From Micromonospora pattaloongensis (GTDB taxonomy: Bacteria > Actinomycetota > Actinomycetes > Mycobacteriales > Micromonosporaceae), in assembly GCF_900107255.1 (NCBI RefSeq), contig NZ_FNPH01000003.1, positions 186,001-250,000 of the forward strand: DNA of 64,000 nucleotides, written 5' to 3'. The notes beneath the pieces are model-generated. The model had not been told where the DNA came from. It saw only the letters and a list, made by a program, of their open reading frames with translations, and ran no database searches. Positions 1-8,938 of the stretch are shown one piece after another (the first letter of the stretch is position 1; each line of letters starts with the position of its first letter). Both the position numbers and the translations under genes were made by a program.

Positions 1-1
1 T

Positions 2-307
2 TGGTGCACCGTCATGCATCCCAACCAGCCCGAGCTGCAGGTCCACCTGACCGTCCCCGGTCCCCCTTCCTCGCCCGAGATGGTGGAGGCGATGAACCGT
101 GCGCTCGACGAGGGCGGCATGCACGGGCTGGGCCTGAACGTCGACGACTGCCGGAAGACCTACGACGAGCTGCGGGCCAAGGGCGTGGAGTTCATCCAGG
201 CTCCCGAGGAACGCCCGTACGGCGTGGAAGCGGTCGCCCGCGACAACTCCGGCAACTGGATGGTGCTCGTCGAGCCGCGGCAGTTCACCCCGGCGGACTT
301 CGGCTGA
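2..307 (+). CDS. VOC (glyoxalase/bleomycin-resistance) family protein, C-terminal part
   Basis: The reading frame is open from the window edge, so the N-terminus lies outside. The last 100 residues look like the second half of a vicinal-oxygen-chelate domain: a 'HPNQPELQVHL' strand, the helix 'DDCRKTYDELRAKGVEF', then 'GVEAVARDNSGNWMVLVEPR', where the final Glu would be a metal ligand. Such proteins bind a divalent metal and act as isomerases, dioxygenases or drug-binding proteins; the substrate cannot be told from sequence. An ATG at 14 is internal to the domain and is unlikely to be the true start. Confidence 0.8.
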   Translation, partial: WCTVMHPNQPELQVHLTVPGPPSSPEMVEAMNRALDEGGMHGLGLNVDDCRKTYDELRAKGVEFIQAPEERPYGVEAVARDNSGNWMVLVEPRQFTPADFG

Positions 308-395
308 GCCGATGTGGCGCGGGGCCCGCGCCCGCCGCTGCCGGCGGGCGCGGACACCCGCTGGTCGCACCGCGTCGTCGGCGGACGTACGTCGG

Positions 396-1028
396 TCAGC
401 GCAGCGACGCGTACGCCAGCGGCACCGGAGTCGGCTGGCCGTCCCACGTGCCGGTGAGGGCGTTGCCGGTCGGCGCGTCGAGGCCGCCGAGGCGCCGCAC
501 GACGCGCAGCTCGACCGAGTCCGCCGTGATGAGCGCCGGGTCGTCGTCGACGACGTGCCGGACCGCGGTCACCGCCGGGGCCTCGACGTGGCGCACAACC
601 GTGGTGGCGATGGCGACGGTCGGCTTCTGGCGTTCGCGCCGGCCGTCGACCTCCCACGTCTCCTCCGCCTGTCCGGCGCCGGCGAGGATGGCCGCGGCCA
701 TCGCCAACGCGTACACCGGATCTCCGCAGGCGTCGTAGATCCACCGCTGCCCCAGCACCGAGTGCTCCATCGTGCCGACGAGGAAGTCGTCCGCGTCGGC
801 CAGCGGCTTGCCGCGGTACGTCAGCGGCGCCTGGTACACCGGCCCGTCGCCGACCCTGACCAGGATGCTCTCGATCCCGACCTCTCCGGCCGGGTCATCG
901 AAGCGGTAGCTTCCGACGCGGACGAGCCCCGCGGTCGTGTCCTCGCGGAACCAGGCCCGGCCCGGCAGCCACGCCGCCAGCAGCTCGAGCTTCGTAGGGT
1001 GCACGGTGGCCGGGTAAATGATCGCCAT
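396..1028 (-). CDS. Maltokinase N-terminal cap-like domain protein
   Basis: A 210-aa protein starting 'MAIIYPATVHPTKLELLAAW', the opening typical of stand-alone proteins related to the N-terminal cap of actinobacterial maltokinase, often mis-named 1,4-alpha-glucan branching proteins. The cap fold is at about residues 1-115 ('TYRGKPLADADDFLVGTMEH', 'WIYDACGDPVYALAMA'). The kinase domain is absent, so it is not an active kinase by itself. The rest (about 115-210) is a beta-rich tail of unknown role. It is convergent with the preceding VOC gene and codirectional with no close partner. The name rests on family resemblance; its biochemical role is not known to me. Confidence 0.65.
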   Translation of the reverse strand: MAIIYPATVHPTKLELLAAWLPGRAWFREDTTAGLVRVGSYRFDDPAGEVGIESILVRVGDGPVYQAPLTYRGKPLADADDFLVGTMEHSVLGQRWIYDACGDPVYALAMAAAILAGAGQAEETWEVDGRRERQKPTVAIATTVVRHVEAPAVTAVRHVVDDDPALITADSVELRVVRRLGGLDAPTGNALTGTWDGQPTPVPLAYASLR

Positions 1029-1059
1029 GCATCGAATCGTAGTGGTGCGTCATCCCCCG

Positions 1060-1542
1060 CTACACAGCCCTCGGAGCCGGCGGCCCGGCGTCCGCGCCGA
1101 CCGGAATGAGCTCGAAGACCGGATGCCGGTTGGCCTCGGCGACAAACTGCTCGACGGGGGCATCCTTGTCGGCCTGAAAGTACTGCCGAGTCGCCGTTGC
1201 CACGGCGACGTAGCGTCGCAGTACCGGCCCCGCTTCGATCGCCGAGGCCTCCCGAATCGCGTAGTGACGCGTCTCTAGCCGGCGGCTGAGGCTCACCCGA
1301 CCAGCGGCGCGCGCGTTGCGCACCCACGGCACCGGACCGTATGGCGCGACCAGCCAACGCCGACCGTCGTACTCCACGATGGTCACCGGGTTCGACCGCA
1401 TCCGGCCCGTCTTTCGGCCTTTCGTCGTCAACACGTAGGAGCTCGGCACCAGGCCGGCCCGCACCAACGCGCTCATCAGGACGTTCTCGGGCCGAAGCCA
1501 TCGGCCGCGTCTGTACTCCTTGACGGTCCTCTCCGCGCTCAT
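1060..1542 (-). CDS. Deazaflavin (F420)-dependent nitroreductase family protein
   Basis: A 160-aa single-domain protein of the Ddn/FGD-like split-barrel family, which uses coenzyme F420 (or flavin) to reduce quinones or nitro compounds. Visible marks are 'VLTTKGRKTGRMRSNPV' (the phosphate-binding GRKTGxxR motif, about residues 39-52), 'WLVAPYGPVPWVRNARAAG' and the C-terminal 'ELIPV'. The ATG at 1542 was chosen because a GAGGAGGG ribosome binding site lies just upstream; an open frame continues further 5' but without a site. It lies immediately outside the left attachment-like repeat of the island, so it probably belongs to the backbone. Confidence 0.8.
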   Translation of the reverse strand: MSAERTVKEYRRGRWLRPENVLMSALVRAGLVPSSYVLTTKGRKTGRMRSNPVTIVEYDGRRWLVAPYGPVPWVRNARAAGRVSLSRRLETRHYAIREASAIEAGPVLRRYVAVATATRQYFQADKDAPVEQFVAEANRHPVFELIPVGADAGPPAPRAV

Positions 1543-1685
1543 GGAGGCCCTCCTCGTCGGCGCGCCCGACACCAATCCTAGCCTCATCGCATCGATGCGG
1601 GTGAGTGCGCTGATCAACGACGGCGGCCCCAAAGAGTTGATGGCGCATTGGTCGCTCCAGCACCCGCGCCGCCATGATCTACCGC

Positions 1686-1789
1686 GAAATGACGAACGCC
1701 CTGGTGGGGGATGTGATCCCTCACCAGGGCGTTGTGCTTGGGCGGAGCCGAGGGGACCCGAACCCCTGACCCCCACACTGCCAGTGTGG
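1686..1789. repeat. Left 104-bp direct repeat of tRNA-Ala 3' half (att-like)
   Basis: This segment matches 15175-15278 in the same orientation with 3 mismatches in 104 positions. It contains a hairpin terminator (1695-1733) followed by the T-arm, anticodon arm and 3' acceptor strand of tRNA-Ala(GGC), read on the minus strand. The 5' half of the tRNA is missing and beyond 1789 the sequence diverges, so this is not a working tRNA. It is the geometry left when an element integrates at a tRNA 3' end: the intact gene at one border, a 3' fragment at the other. One mismatch is in the T-loop, one at the discriminator base and one next to the hairpin. Confidence 0.85.
1695..1733 (-). terminator. Terminator hairpin of the displaced tRNA-Ala 3' end
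   Basis: The arms 'aacgccctggtg' and 'caccagggcgtt' form a long hairpin just 3' of the tRNA fragment on the minus strand. It is the same hairpin as at 15184-15222 and is probably the original chromosomal terminator of the tRNA gene. Confidence 0.6.
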
Positions 1790-1850
1790 GCCGTCAACGG
1801 CTACCGGAGTACTAACGAGGCCGGCGCGGCTCGGCTGTGCAATCAGGTCA

Positions 1851-2030
1851 TCATCGTCGGCCGGGTCTACCCTTCGCGGGCTGGCGGCGGTTGAGCACGA
1901 ACGCCACCGTGCCGAACACGGGAGCCAGCGCCGTCACCAGCAGGGAGTCGGCGAGCCAGCCGATGAGCAGGCAGAGGCCGGCGAGCACGGCCAGCACGCG
2001 CGGCCATGGGAATTCCTGACGAGCCGCCAT
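1851..2030 (-). CDS. Small membrane protein (59 aa), island
   Basis: Starts at ATG 2030, overlapping the stop of the upstream DUF3592-like gene in a TGATG junction, which points to translational coupling. The 59-aa product has two close hydrophobic stretches ('VLAVLAGLCLLIGWLA' and 'LLVTALAPVFGTVAFVL') and a basic tail 'NRRQPAKGRPGRR', as in a small inner-membrane hairpin. No family was recognised. As the last gene behind the large RHS gene it could be part of an immunity or accessory module, which is inference from position only. Confidence 0.55.
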   Translation of the reverse strand: MAARQEFPWPRVLAVLAGLCLLIGWLADSLLVTALAPVFGTVAFVLNRRQPAKGRPGRR

Positions 2031-2563
2031 CAGCGCTTGCCTCTCTTGTTGAGCGTGGTGGTCTTCCGCGGGGGCGCCGGAAACGGAGCAGCCTTGCGGC
2101 GGGCCCGATGGTGGGTGACGAGGCGCGCGACGCCCAGTCCCGCCAGTACGACCCCCCACGGTATGTTGGCCCAGTGGTTCAGCGGGTGGCGGGAGTCGTC
2201 GGTGCTGCCGTTGTCGGCCAGAAACGACGTGGGATCGTCCCGATCGATTAGGATCAACATCGTCGGCCCGGCCGGCAGCCCCTTGATCGTGCTGGTGAAC
2301 GTCTCCCCGTCGACCTGGTAGCTGATCGTCGTCTTGTCCAGGGTTTTGTTGGTGGAGCTGTCGGAATCGATGACGGTGGCGATTACGGGCACGCCCACCG
2401 ACCGGAGGCGGTCCTTCTTCGACTCGTCACCGAACTTGACGACCGTCGAGCCGATCGCCAGCACCGGACCGAGCACGACCAGCAGCCCGCAGAGAACGAG
2501 CCAGGGCCACGGGTGCCCGCCGGAGTCCGTTTTCGACTCTGTCACAGAGACACGCTCCTCCAT
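2030..2563 (-). CDS. DUF3592-like membrane protein, possible immunity protein
   Basis: A 177-aa protein with a transmembrane helix at about 20-42 ('LVLCGLLVVLGPVLAIGSTV'), an extracytoplasmic domain (about 50-130) with the DUF3592-style beta pattern 'VGVPVIATVIDSD...ISYQVDGETFTSTIKG...ILIDRDDPTSF', a second helix near 132-150 and a basic cytoplasmic tail. It starts 52 bp downstream of the RHS stop and is coupled to the next small gene. Genes directly behind RHS toxins often encode immunity proteins, and a membrane protein would suit a toxin acting at the envelope; this role is inferred. DUF3592 itself has no firmly known function. Confidence 0.6.
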   Translation of the reverse strand: MEERVSVTESKTDSGGHPWPWLVLCGLLVVLGPVLAIGSTVVKFGDESKKDRLRSVGVPVIATVIDSDSSTNKTLDKTTISYQVDGETFTSTIKGLPAGPTMLILIDRDDPTSFLADNGSTDDSRHPLNHWANIPWGVVLAGLGVARLVTHHRARRKAAPFPAPPRKTTTLNKRGKR

Positions 2564-2615
2564 CGGGGCCCGGGTCGCATCATCGCACGACCCAAGCCCG
2601 TTCCACAGTTCCAGG

Positions 2616-5600
2616 TCAGGAGTTCGGCCTCGGGACCGCGTCGAGGAAGTTCCATTGCAGCGGGTCGCTGACCGGGCGGCCGCCGTGCCACGGCGCCCAG
2701 CTACCTGGCGCCGAGTACATCGTCCAGGCCGCCTGCGAGCCGGCGCCGGTCCAGGTGAACGCCCCCGTCTTCGCGTTGCGCAGCGGTGGCACGAAGAAGC
2801 CGCCCACGTCGATGCCGACGGCGAGGCCGAGCTGCATCAGGTCGTTGCCGGAGGTCCAGCTCTTGGTACCCTCTCTCCGCTGTGTCTCGAAGTCGAGCGC
2901 CCTGCCGCCGAGCGCCGTGCCCAGCCCGACGTACCCGGCGACCGCGCAACCGACACCCGCCGTGAACGCGCAGGTCACCAGGCCGCCGACCATGATCGCA
3001 CCCTGCACCCAGTCCTTGTTGCCCTTCCACCACTTGTGCCAGTCACCGCTGAACAGGCAGCCCATGTCAACGAAGTCGCACTTGGTGGGGTCCTTCGCCG
3101 GCTCCGGATCGATCGGGCGGGTCAGGCAGTACGGGGCCGGTGGCGGCTTCGCGGTCAGCTGCACTTTCCTCTCCACCTGCGGGCCGATGAAGTTGATCAG
3201 CTTGCGCCAGGTGCTGTAGCTGGCGAACAGCTTGAAGGGCAGCAACCCGGCAAAGAAGGCCTCAATCGGTGCCCACACCATCGCCCCGCGGTAGTAGCCG
3301 ACACACTCCGCGCCCCGGTTGCGGCACGCGACGTAGTAGTCGACGCGGAGGTAGTAGCGGTAGTTGCCGTCGACGCCGGTGTAGGTCTCGGCGCCAACCC
3401 AGATGTAGTCGACACCAGGGTCCTTGCCGCCCGGGTCCGCGTACCGGATGGGGTTGTGGAACCCGTAGGCGTAGCTGTCAAGGTGCAGCGGATTGAGAAA
3501 GTCGATGACCGGGTCGGGACTGATGAACCGCCCGATCACCGGGTCGTATTCCCGCGCACCCAGATGGGTCAGGCCAGTGTTGTCCTGCGTGCCACCCACG
3601 AAGCCTTTATCCATCGACGCCGGCCAGGTCCCGGAGCCGGTCCGCGCGTTGCCGTACGGGTCCTGGCGCCGGATCGCCACCGCCTGGGTGCTGGCGTTGA
3701 TCGACACCGCGACGGTGTTCTGGTGGTCGCTCGACAACCAGGTCACGCCGGCCGTGGTACGCGTCGCGACCAGCTGGTCGCCGTGGCTGTAGTAGCGGGT
3801 GCAGCTCTTCGTCCCGCCCGAGGTGGTGTAGCGCAGCTCCTGCCCTGGCAGGTAGAGCGTCCTCCCGGTCGGGTCACGGCGCAGCAGCCGGTTGCCGTCG
3901 GCGTCGTAGACGTAGCTCGTCGTGCCGGACGCGTCCTGCTGGGTCGCGACGTGACCCTCCGGATCCCAGGTCATCGACTGGCGCGCCGCGCCCGACCCGA
4001 GCGGCCGCGACGCAGTGAACCCGCCGGCCTGGAACGACCAGTCGAGGGTCCTGGTGCCCGTGCCGTCGCTGACGGTCGCGGTGTCGAGCTGGTGCCCGCC
4101 CCCGGCGTAGTCGTACTTGGTGGTCTTCACACCGGTCGGCGTCACCTGCTCCGTCTGCTTCGCCCGGTTGCCGTCGGTGCCGAACTCCCACGACGTCCAG
4201 TACTTCGCGGGCCCGCCAAGCGCCGCGACGCTGCGTGCCGCGCCACAGTTGCCGTCGCCCGGCGTCCACGCCTCGGTCAGCCGGCGTAGGTAGTCGTAGG
4301 CGAAGCACTGGTGGTCGCCGCTGGTTGCCTCGGATATCCGCACGATGTTGCCGGCCTGGTCGTGGGTGTAGGAGATGTCCGAGACCGCGGTGGGCGAGGT
4401 CTGCTTGCTGGTCAACAGCCGGCTCAGCCGACGGGTGCCCTCGGCGTAGGTCCGCGCGATCGACACGGTGTTGCCGGCGCCGTACTTCAGCGTCGTGGTC
4501 GCCATCTCTCCGTAGCCGGTGTAGCTGGTCCCTGACACGTACGTCGTGCCGCCGTTGAGGCTCGTCTTGAGCCGCACCGGTTGGCCGAGCGCGGTGTATT
4601 CGGTGGTGAGCTTCTCGGAGGTGAGCCCGCCCGACCCGTCGACGTCAGGCAGCGTCGTCGTCTCCGGCGACCCGTTGCTGGCGTACGTGTACCAGTAGGT
4701 GTAGTCGCCCTGCAGCCCGGTCTCCGTCGCCGGGATGCTGTAGGTCACCCCAGATGGCTGGTAGTCGGCGGTGAAGCCGACGATCGACCGCGAGTAGGCC
4801 GCGCCGCCCTCGTAGCGAACCGTCTTGGTGAGCTGGCCACGCGAGTTGGTCAGCCCGTCGTACATCCACTCCGCGCGCTTGTTGGCAGGCGCAACGGAGG
4901 TCTGGTAGAGCTCACGCTTGCGGCCGATGGAGTCGTAGGTGTAGACCAGCACCGTGCCACGTGCGTCCTTCGTGGACTCCAGGTCGCCGTAGCGGTTGTA
5001 GGTCATCGTGACCGCGCCGACGTCGGGATCGACCTGCTTGGTCTTCTGACCCCGCACGTCGTATTCCATGCTCCAGACGTTGCCACCGGCGTCGGTGACC
5101 TTCTTCATCTGGTCCTTGCTGGTGTATTCGTAGGCCACCGCGTCGTAGCTGCCGGGCACCGTCGGGGTCGGTGTCGGGCGGTGGTAGGTCCACAGCGCGG
5201 TGACGTTCCCGCCGGCGTCGGTGAACGAGGAGGTCGCCGATCCGCCCGTCGGCGGCGTGACGTCAACCCGGTCGCCGCCGTAGCTCCGGGACTCGGTGGC
5301 GAACAGGGACACCACGCCGCTGACGGGGTCGCGGACGTAGGTGCGCTTGGTCAGCTCGCGACCGCCGCCGTCGAACGTCGTCTCGACCCGCCGTGACACG
5401 TCGCCCTGCTCGTTGGGGGTGAGCAGGCCCTGGCCCGGTGTCTGCGGCATGACGTACGGCATGTACACCTTGTCGACCCGCCCGGCCGAGTCGTAGAAGG
5501 TGTCGGTGACGAGTACGCCCGCGAGCGCGTCGGCGCGCGGCGCCTGCGTCTGCCGCGGCCGCAGGAGGCCATCGTGGTAGGCGTATGTCGTCAGGTAGCT

Positions 5601-8600
5601 GGCGCCGTTGGGCAGCAGCTTGCTGGTGACGATGACGGTCGGCCGGTCGTTGTAGACCTTGTACTCGTACTTCTCGTGCGGGCTCTGCACGCCCTTGTCG
5701 CGACCCGGCTTCCAGAGCGCGGTGGTGCGACCCAGGCCGTCGTACTCGTAGGACGTGACCCGGCCGTTGGCGTCGACGTCGGACAGCGGCGCGCCGAAAG
5801 CGGGCTCGATGTTGGAGGTCGTCACCCAGCCGAGGTGGTTGGTCTGCTTCTCCTGGACGAGCTGACCGCCGGCGTTGGTCAGACGCGCCGTGTCGGTGCG
5901 GTTACCGCGCGAGTCTGTCGACCAGTCAACCCGGCCGTTCGCGTCGTAGTGCACCCTCGAAGCCGTCATGTGCACGGGCGCGCCGTTCTCCCACTTCTCC
6001 ATGACCTCGGTCATCGTCACCCGGCCAACGGTGGGCGGGGTGTCGAAGCCGCCGTCGTCGTAGTACGTCTTGACGTCGGCGATGACCTGGTCGGCGGTCA
6101 GGCCGGGCTGCTTCGCCCGCGCGCAGGTGGTCGCGAACGCCCGTTTGCGCTTCTCCGGCGCAAAAATCCACTCGTCGCCGTCGGCGGCGTCGGTGTTACG
6201 TGCGTAATCGATCAGCGTGCACTTCTCGTCGCCGGTGACGGCGTCGTCGCCGCGGTCCTCCTGTTCGCTCGGGGCGCCGAACGCGTCGAACGTCGTGACG
6301 CTCGACGTGGTGCGCACGGCGCGGCCCTGGTCTCGCGCCAACCGCGTGCGCGTCTCCTTGACGCCGGTGAACCGCGCGGTGACCACCGATCCGTTGACGT
6401 TACGGGTCGCGGTCGCCGCCGACTGCCACGGAACGAACGCCTGGGCGGAGAGCTCGACGCCGCTGGGCCCGTTGAGCGTGACGACCTCGCGGGTCATGCC
6501 GGCGAACGCGTCCTCGTCCGGCGTGGCCGGCACGTCGACCGCGTCGCTCGTGTCGCCGTCTCGGTTCATGTCGATGGCCGCGAGCGATACCTGCCGCGTA
6601 CCCGATGGAAGTTTGTCACCGTGCATCCCGCGGAAGTACCGGGTCTCTACCGCGGTGGCGCCGGCGCCGACGCCCGTGGTGGTCTTGACCGCGCCGTAAC
6701 CGCGCCAGACCGACCAGGTCTTGAAGTCCGACTTGATCAGGCCATCGTCGTCGGTGTAGTGCCAGGCCGGGTCGCCGAGGTAGTCGTAGTGGTAGGCGGT
6801 TGTCGGGTTGCCGGTCGTGACCGTGTCGACCTCGTGCACGTCCGTGACCACGTATTTGTGGAAGTAGTCCCAGACCGGTTTCTGGTAGCCCTCGGGTGCC
6901 CACTTCACCGGGTAGCAGCGCAGGGTGTTGTTCTGCAGCGCGTCGGGGTTGGGCATCCGCGAGCCGGCGACGCAGTCCTCCGGCGAGTAGGTGACCTCGG
7001 TGCGGCCACCCGACTCCGACAGGATCTGGACGATCCGGAACCAGTTCATCGGCGGCGAATGGTCGGGCACGAAGTGCGGGTCCACCCGGTTGTTCATCTG
7101 CGTGTACGTCAATGTGGTGTCCGGCACCGTCGTGCTCACCCGCGTGTGGCCGGTCTGCGAGATCTTGTCGAGCCGCAGGCCCGCCCGCGTGGAATCGCCA
7201 GGGCTGGGGAACGAGTGCGTGAAGGTCCAGGTGGTGACCGGGTTGTAGGTGTCGCCGCTGCCCGAGTAGAGCTTGGTGGTGACGCTCTTGAGCCGCTTCT
7301 TGCTCCAGAACGTTGGGCCGCCCGTCAGGCACGGCGTGCCCGTGCACTCGAGGTCCTTGGGCACGTCGGGCCAGGTGTCGGCGTTGACGGTGCCGCAGTT
7401 GGAAAGGCACCGGTCGCCCGGCTCGAAGTCGACGACCATCGGCGGCTTGGCGGTGGAGCCGGTCCGCGTGCCGTACGAGATCCGGGTCAGGTAGCCGCCC
7501 CGGTCGTACTCGGCGAGGGTGTCGGTCGAGCCAGCCTTCGCGTACTTGTTGGTCTCCCTCTCGTACTGGTAGCTCATGGTGTTGCCGTGCTGGTCGACGA
7601 CGTGGTCCAGGTTCCAGCGCCATGCCTGCTTGCAGAACGAGTCGGCGAACTTGTCCTTCCGGCAGGTCTCCCCCGAGTGGTTGCCGGCGACGCCCACGTT
7701 CCACACGGCGTTGCTGCCCGCCCGGCCGCCGAACCAGTACTGCGTGCCGTCGCTGGTGGTCACGACCCACCACTCGCCGTTGTCGTCACCGTTGTCAGCG
7801 CCGGTCACGTGGCGCACGTACGTGCCATCGTCGTTGCGCAGGTGCCAGCGGTTGGCGTTGGATCCGTCCTGGATGAGCTCGCCGGCGTGGCCGGCCATCG
7901 ACAACGTCGCGTTGTCGCGGCCCCAGCAGAGGTCGCCGGTCTTGGTTGTGTTGTTGGCGCCGTTACCCATGTCGTCGCCGCAGCTCTTGTAGCGCCGCTC
8001 GATGAAGCCGGGCCAGAACTCGAAGCCTTCGCCAACCCACGAGGGCTGGTTGTTGGAGGCCACGGTGCGGCCGTCGACATTGGCCGAGGAGTACGAAAGG
8101 GAAAGCGAGGGGGCCGGCCCGCCGAGGGACGGCGGGGTGCGCAACGGGTAGTTCCAGTTGAACTCGCCGGTGCTGCTGCCCGCCGTCCAGGTCGCCGACG
8201 CCTGCAGGCTGGTGTTGCCGTAGTCGCCGGACCCTCCGCCCGTGCCAGCCTCGGCGGCAAGCAGGGTTGCGCCGGAGGCCGCCAGCGGGACGGTCGTGGT
8301 GAGAGTGTGGTTCTGCGTGTCGTTGCCCGTGGGAACCGGGGTCGGCCGGCACGCGGCCGCCGTCGGCGTGGTGAGCGCACACTCGGGCACCCGCACCAGC
8401 CGCAGCCGTACCGCCCAGTCGGCCCCGAAGGCGCCGGCGAAAGCCGAATAGTCGACGGTGACCTGGGCCGGCGCCTCCACCTGCTTCGCCGTGGCGACCT
8501 GCTTCCGCTCGATGCCGACCAGGACGCCCTTGAGACCGGCCGCGGTGCTCCGCGTGCGGTCATAGACCCGCACGCCGAGCCGGGCGCCGGCGAGCCGACT

Positions 8601-8909
8601 GTCGGACGCGGCGACACTGACCGGCGTACCGGGGGCCGCGACCGGGGCCGCGGTGGTGCGGAGGCGGGCCTCGACGGTTGGCAGGGACACGTCGACGCTG
8701 CGCGCCGCCGGCCAGGCCGGCGCCGGGAACTGGGCCTTGGCCGGCGCCGGCGGCTTCGGCTGCTTCACCGGCCGTACGACAGTGCCCGGGGTGACGTAAT
8801 CGGTCTGTGGGCGCGGCGCCTCGTAGCGCTGGGCGGCGCTGGCGGGCGTTCCGTGAAGCAGGCCCGCGAACACGGCGGCGGCCGTTCCCGCGGCGAGCCA
8901 GTATCGCAT
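2616..8909 (-). CDS. Secreted RHS/YD-repeat protein with unrecognised C-terminal domain
   Basis: A 2097-aa protein. A signal peptide (about 1-25, ending 'GTPASAA') is followed by a Pro/Ala-rich lead and a region seen in large actinobacterial RHS proteins ('LSLSYSSANVDGRTVASN', about 270-290). Then come many YD repeats ('YEYDGLGRT', 'MEYDVRGQKT', 'YTYDSIGRKR', 'YVYDADGNRLL') that would build the hollow RHS shell. The RHS-associated core motif 'REYDPVIGRFISPDP' and 'NPIRYADPGGKD' end near residue 1830. The last 267 residues (bases about 2616-3416) form a separate domain with several Cys and two hydrophobic patches, matching no toxin family I know. It begins 29 bp after the LamG gene, so one operon. 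RHS cores commonly release a C-terminal effector; effector activity here is inferred. Confidence 0.85.
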   Translation of the reverse strand: MRYWLAAGTAAAVFAGLLHGTPASAAQRYEAPRPQTDYVTPGTVVRPVKQPKPPAPAKAQFPAPAWPAARSVDVSLPTVEARLRTTAAPVAAPGTPVSVAASDSRLAGARLGVRVYDRTRSTAAGLKGVLVGIERKQVATAKQVEAPAQVTVDYSAFAGAFGADWAVRLRLVRVPECALTTPTAAACRPTPVPTGNDTQNHTLTTTVPLAASGATLLAAEAGTGGGSGDYGNTSLQASATWTAGSSTGEFNWNYPLRTPPSLGGPAPSLSLSYSSANVDGRTVASNNQPSWVGEGFEFWPGFIERRYKSCGDDMGNGANNTTKTGDLCWGRDNATLSMAGHAGELIQDGSNANRWHLRNDDGTYVRHVTGADNGDDNGEWWVVTTSDGTQYWFGGRAGSNAVWNVGVAGNHSGETCRKDKFADSFCKQAWRWNLDHVVDQHGNTMSYQYERETNKYAKAGSTDTLAEYDRGGYLTRISYGTRTGSTAKPPMVVDFEPGDRCLSNCGTVNADTWPDVPKDLECTGTPCLTGGPTFWSKKRLKSVTTKLYSGSGDTYNPVTTWTFTHSFPSPGDSTRAGLRLDKISQTGHTRVSTTVPDTTLTYTQMNNRVDPHFVPDHSPPMNWFRIVQILSESGGRTEVTYSPEDCVAGSRMPNPDALQNNTLRCYPVKWAPEGYQKPVWDYFHKYVVTDVHEVDTVTTGNPTTAYHYDYLGDPAWHYTDDDGLIKSDFKTWSVWRGYGAVKTTTGVGAGATAVETRYFRGMHGDKLPSGTRQVSLAAIDMNRDGDTSDAVDVPATPDEDAFAGMTREVVTLNGPSGVELSAQAFVPWQSAATATRNVNGSVVTARFTGVKETRTRLARDQGRAVRTTSSVTTFDAFGAPSEQEDRGDDAVTGDEKCTLIDYARNTDAADGDEWIFAPEKRKRAFATTCARAKQPGLTADQVIADVKTYYDDGGFDTPPTVGRVTMTEVMEKWENGAPVHMTASRVHYDANGRVDWSTDSRGNRTDTARLTNAGGQLVQEKQTNHLGWVTTSNIEPAFGAPLSDVDANGRVTSYEYDGLGRTTALWKPGRDKGVQSPHEKYEYKVYNDRPTVIVTSKLLPNGASYLTTYAYHDGLLRPRQTQAPRADALAGVLVTDTFYDSAGRVDKVYMPYVMPQTPGQGLLTPNEQGDVSRRVETTFDGGGRELTKRTYVRDPVSGVVSLFATESRSYGGDRVDVTPPTGGSATSSFTDAGGNVTALWTYHRPTPTPTVPGSYDAVAYEYTSKDQMKKVTDAGGNVWSMEYDVRGQKTKQVDPDVGAVTMTYNRYGDLESTKDARGTVLVYTYDSIGRKRELYQTSVAPANKRAEWMYDGLTNSRGQLTKTVRYEGGAAYSRSIVGFTADYQPSGVTYSIPATETGLQGDYTYWYTYASNGSPETTTLPDVDGSGGLTSEKLTTEYTALGQPVRLKTSLNGGTTYVSGTSYTGYGEMATTTLKYGAGNTVSIARTYAEGTRRLSRLLTSKQTSPTAVSDISYTHDQAGNIVRISEATSGDHQCFAYDYLRRLTEAWTPGDGNCGAARSVAALGGPAKYWTSWEFGTDGNRAKQTEQVTPTGVKTTKYDYAGGGHQLDTATVSDGTGTRTLDWSFQAGGFTASRPLGSGAARQSMTWDPEGHVATQQDASGTTSYVYDADGNRLLRRDPTGRTLYLPGQELRYTTSGGTKSCTRYYSHGDQLVATRTTAGVTWLSSDHQNTVAVSINASTQAVAIRRQDPYGNARTGSGTWPASMDKGFVGGTQDNTGLTHLGAREYDPVIGRFISPDPVIDFLNPLHLDSYAYGFHNPIRYADPGGKDPGVDYIWVGAETYTGVDGNYRYYLRVDYYVACRNRGAECVGYYRGAMVWAPIEAFFAGLLPFKLFASYSTWRKLINFIGPQVERKVQLTAKPPPAPYCLTRPIDPEPAKDPTKCDFVDMGCLFSGDWHKWWKGNKDWVQGAIMVGGLVTCAFTAGVGCAVAGYVGLGTALGGRALDFETQRREGTKSWTSGNDLMQLGLAVGIDVGGFFVPPLRNAKTGAFTWTGAGSQAAWTMYSAPGSWAPWHGGRPVSDPLQWNFLDAVPRPNS

Positions 8910-8938
8910 TGACGATCTCCTCGTGACGGGGTGGCGGG

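Noticed and set aside
1743-1789. A second tRNA-Ala gene
   Set aside because: Only the 3' half is present; the D-arm and 5' acceptor strand do not form.
5574-8912. An 1112-codon open frame opposite the RHS gene
   Set aside because: A shadow of the RHS frame; Arg/Gly/Val-rich with no recognisable motif.
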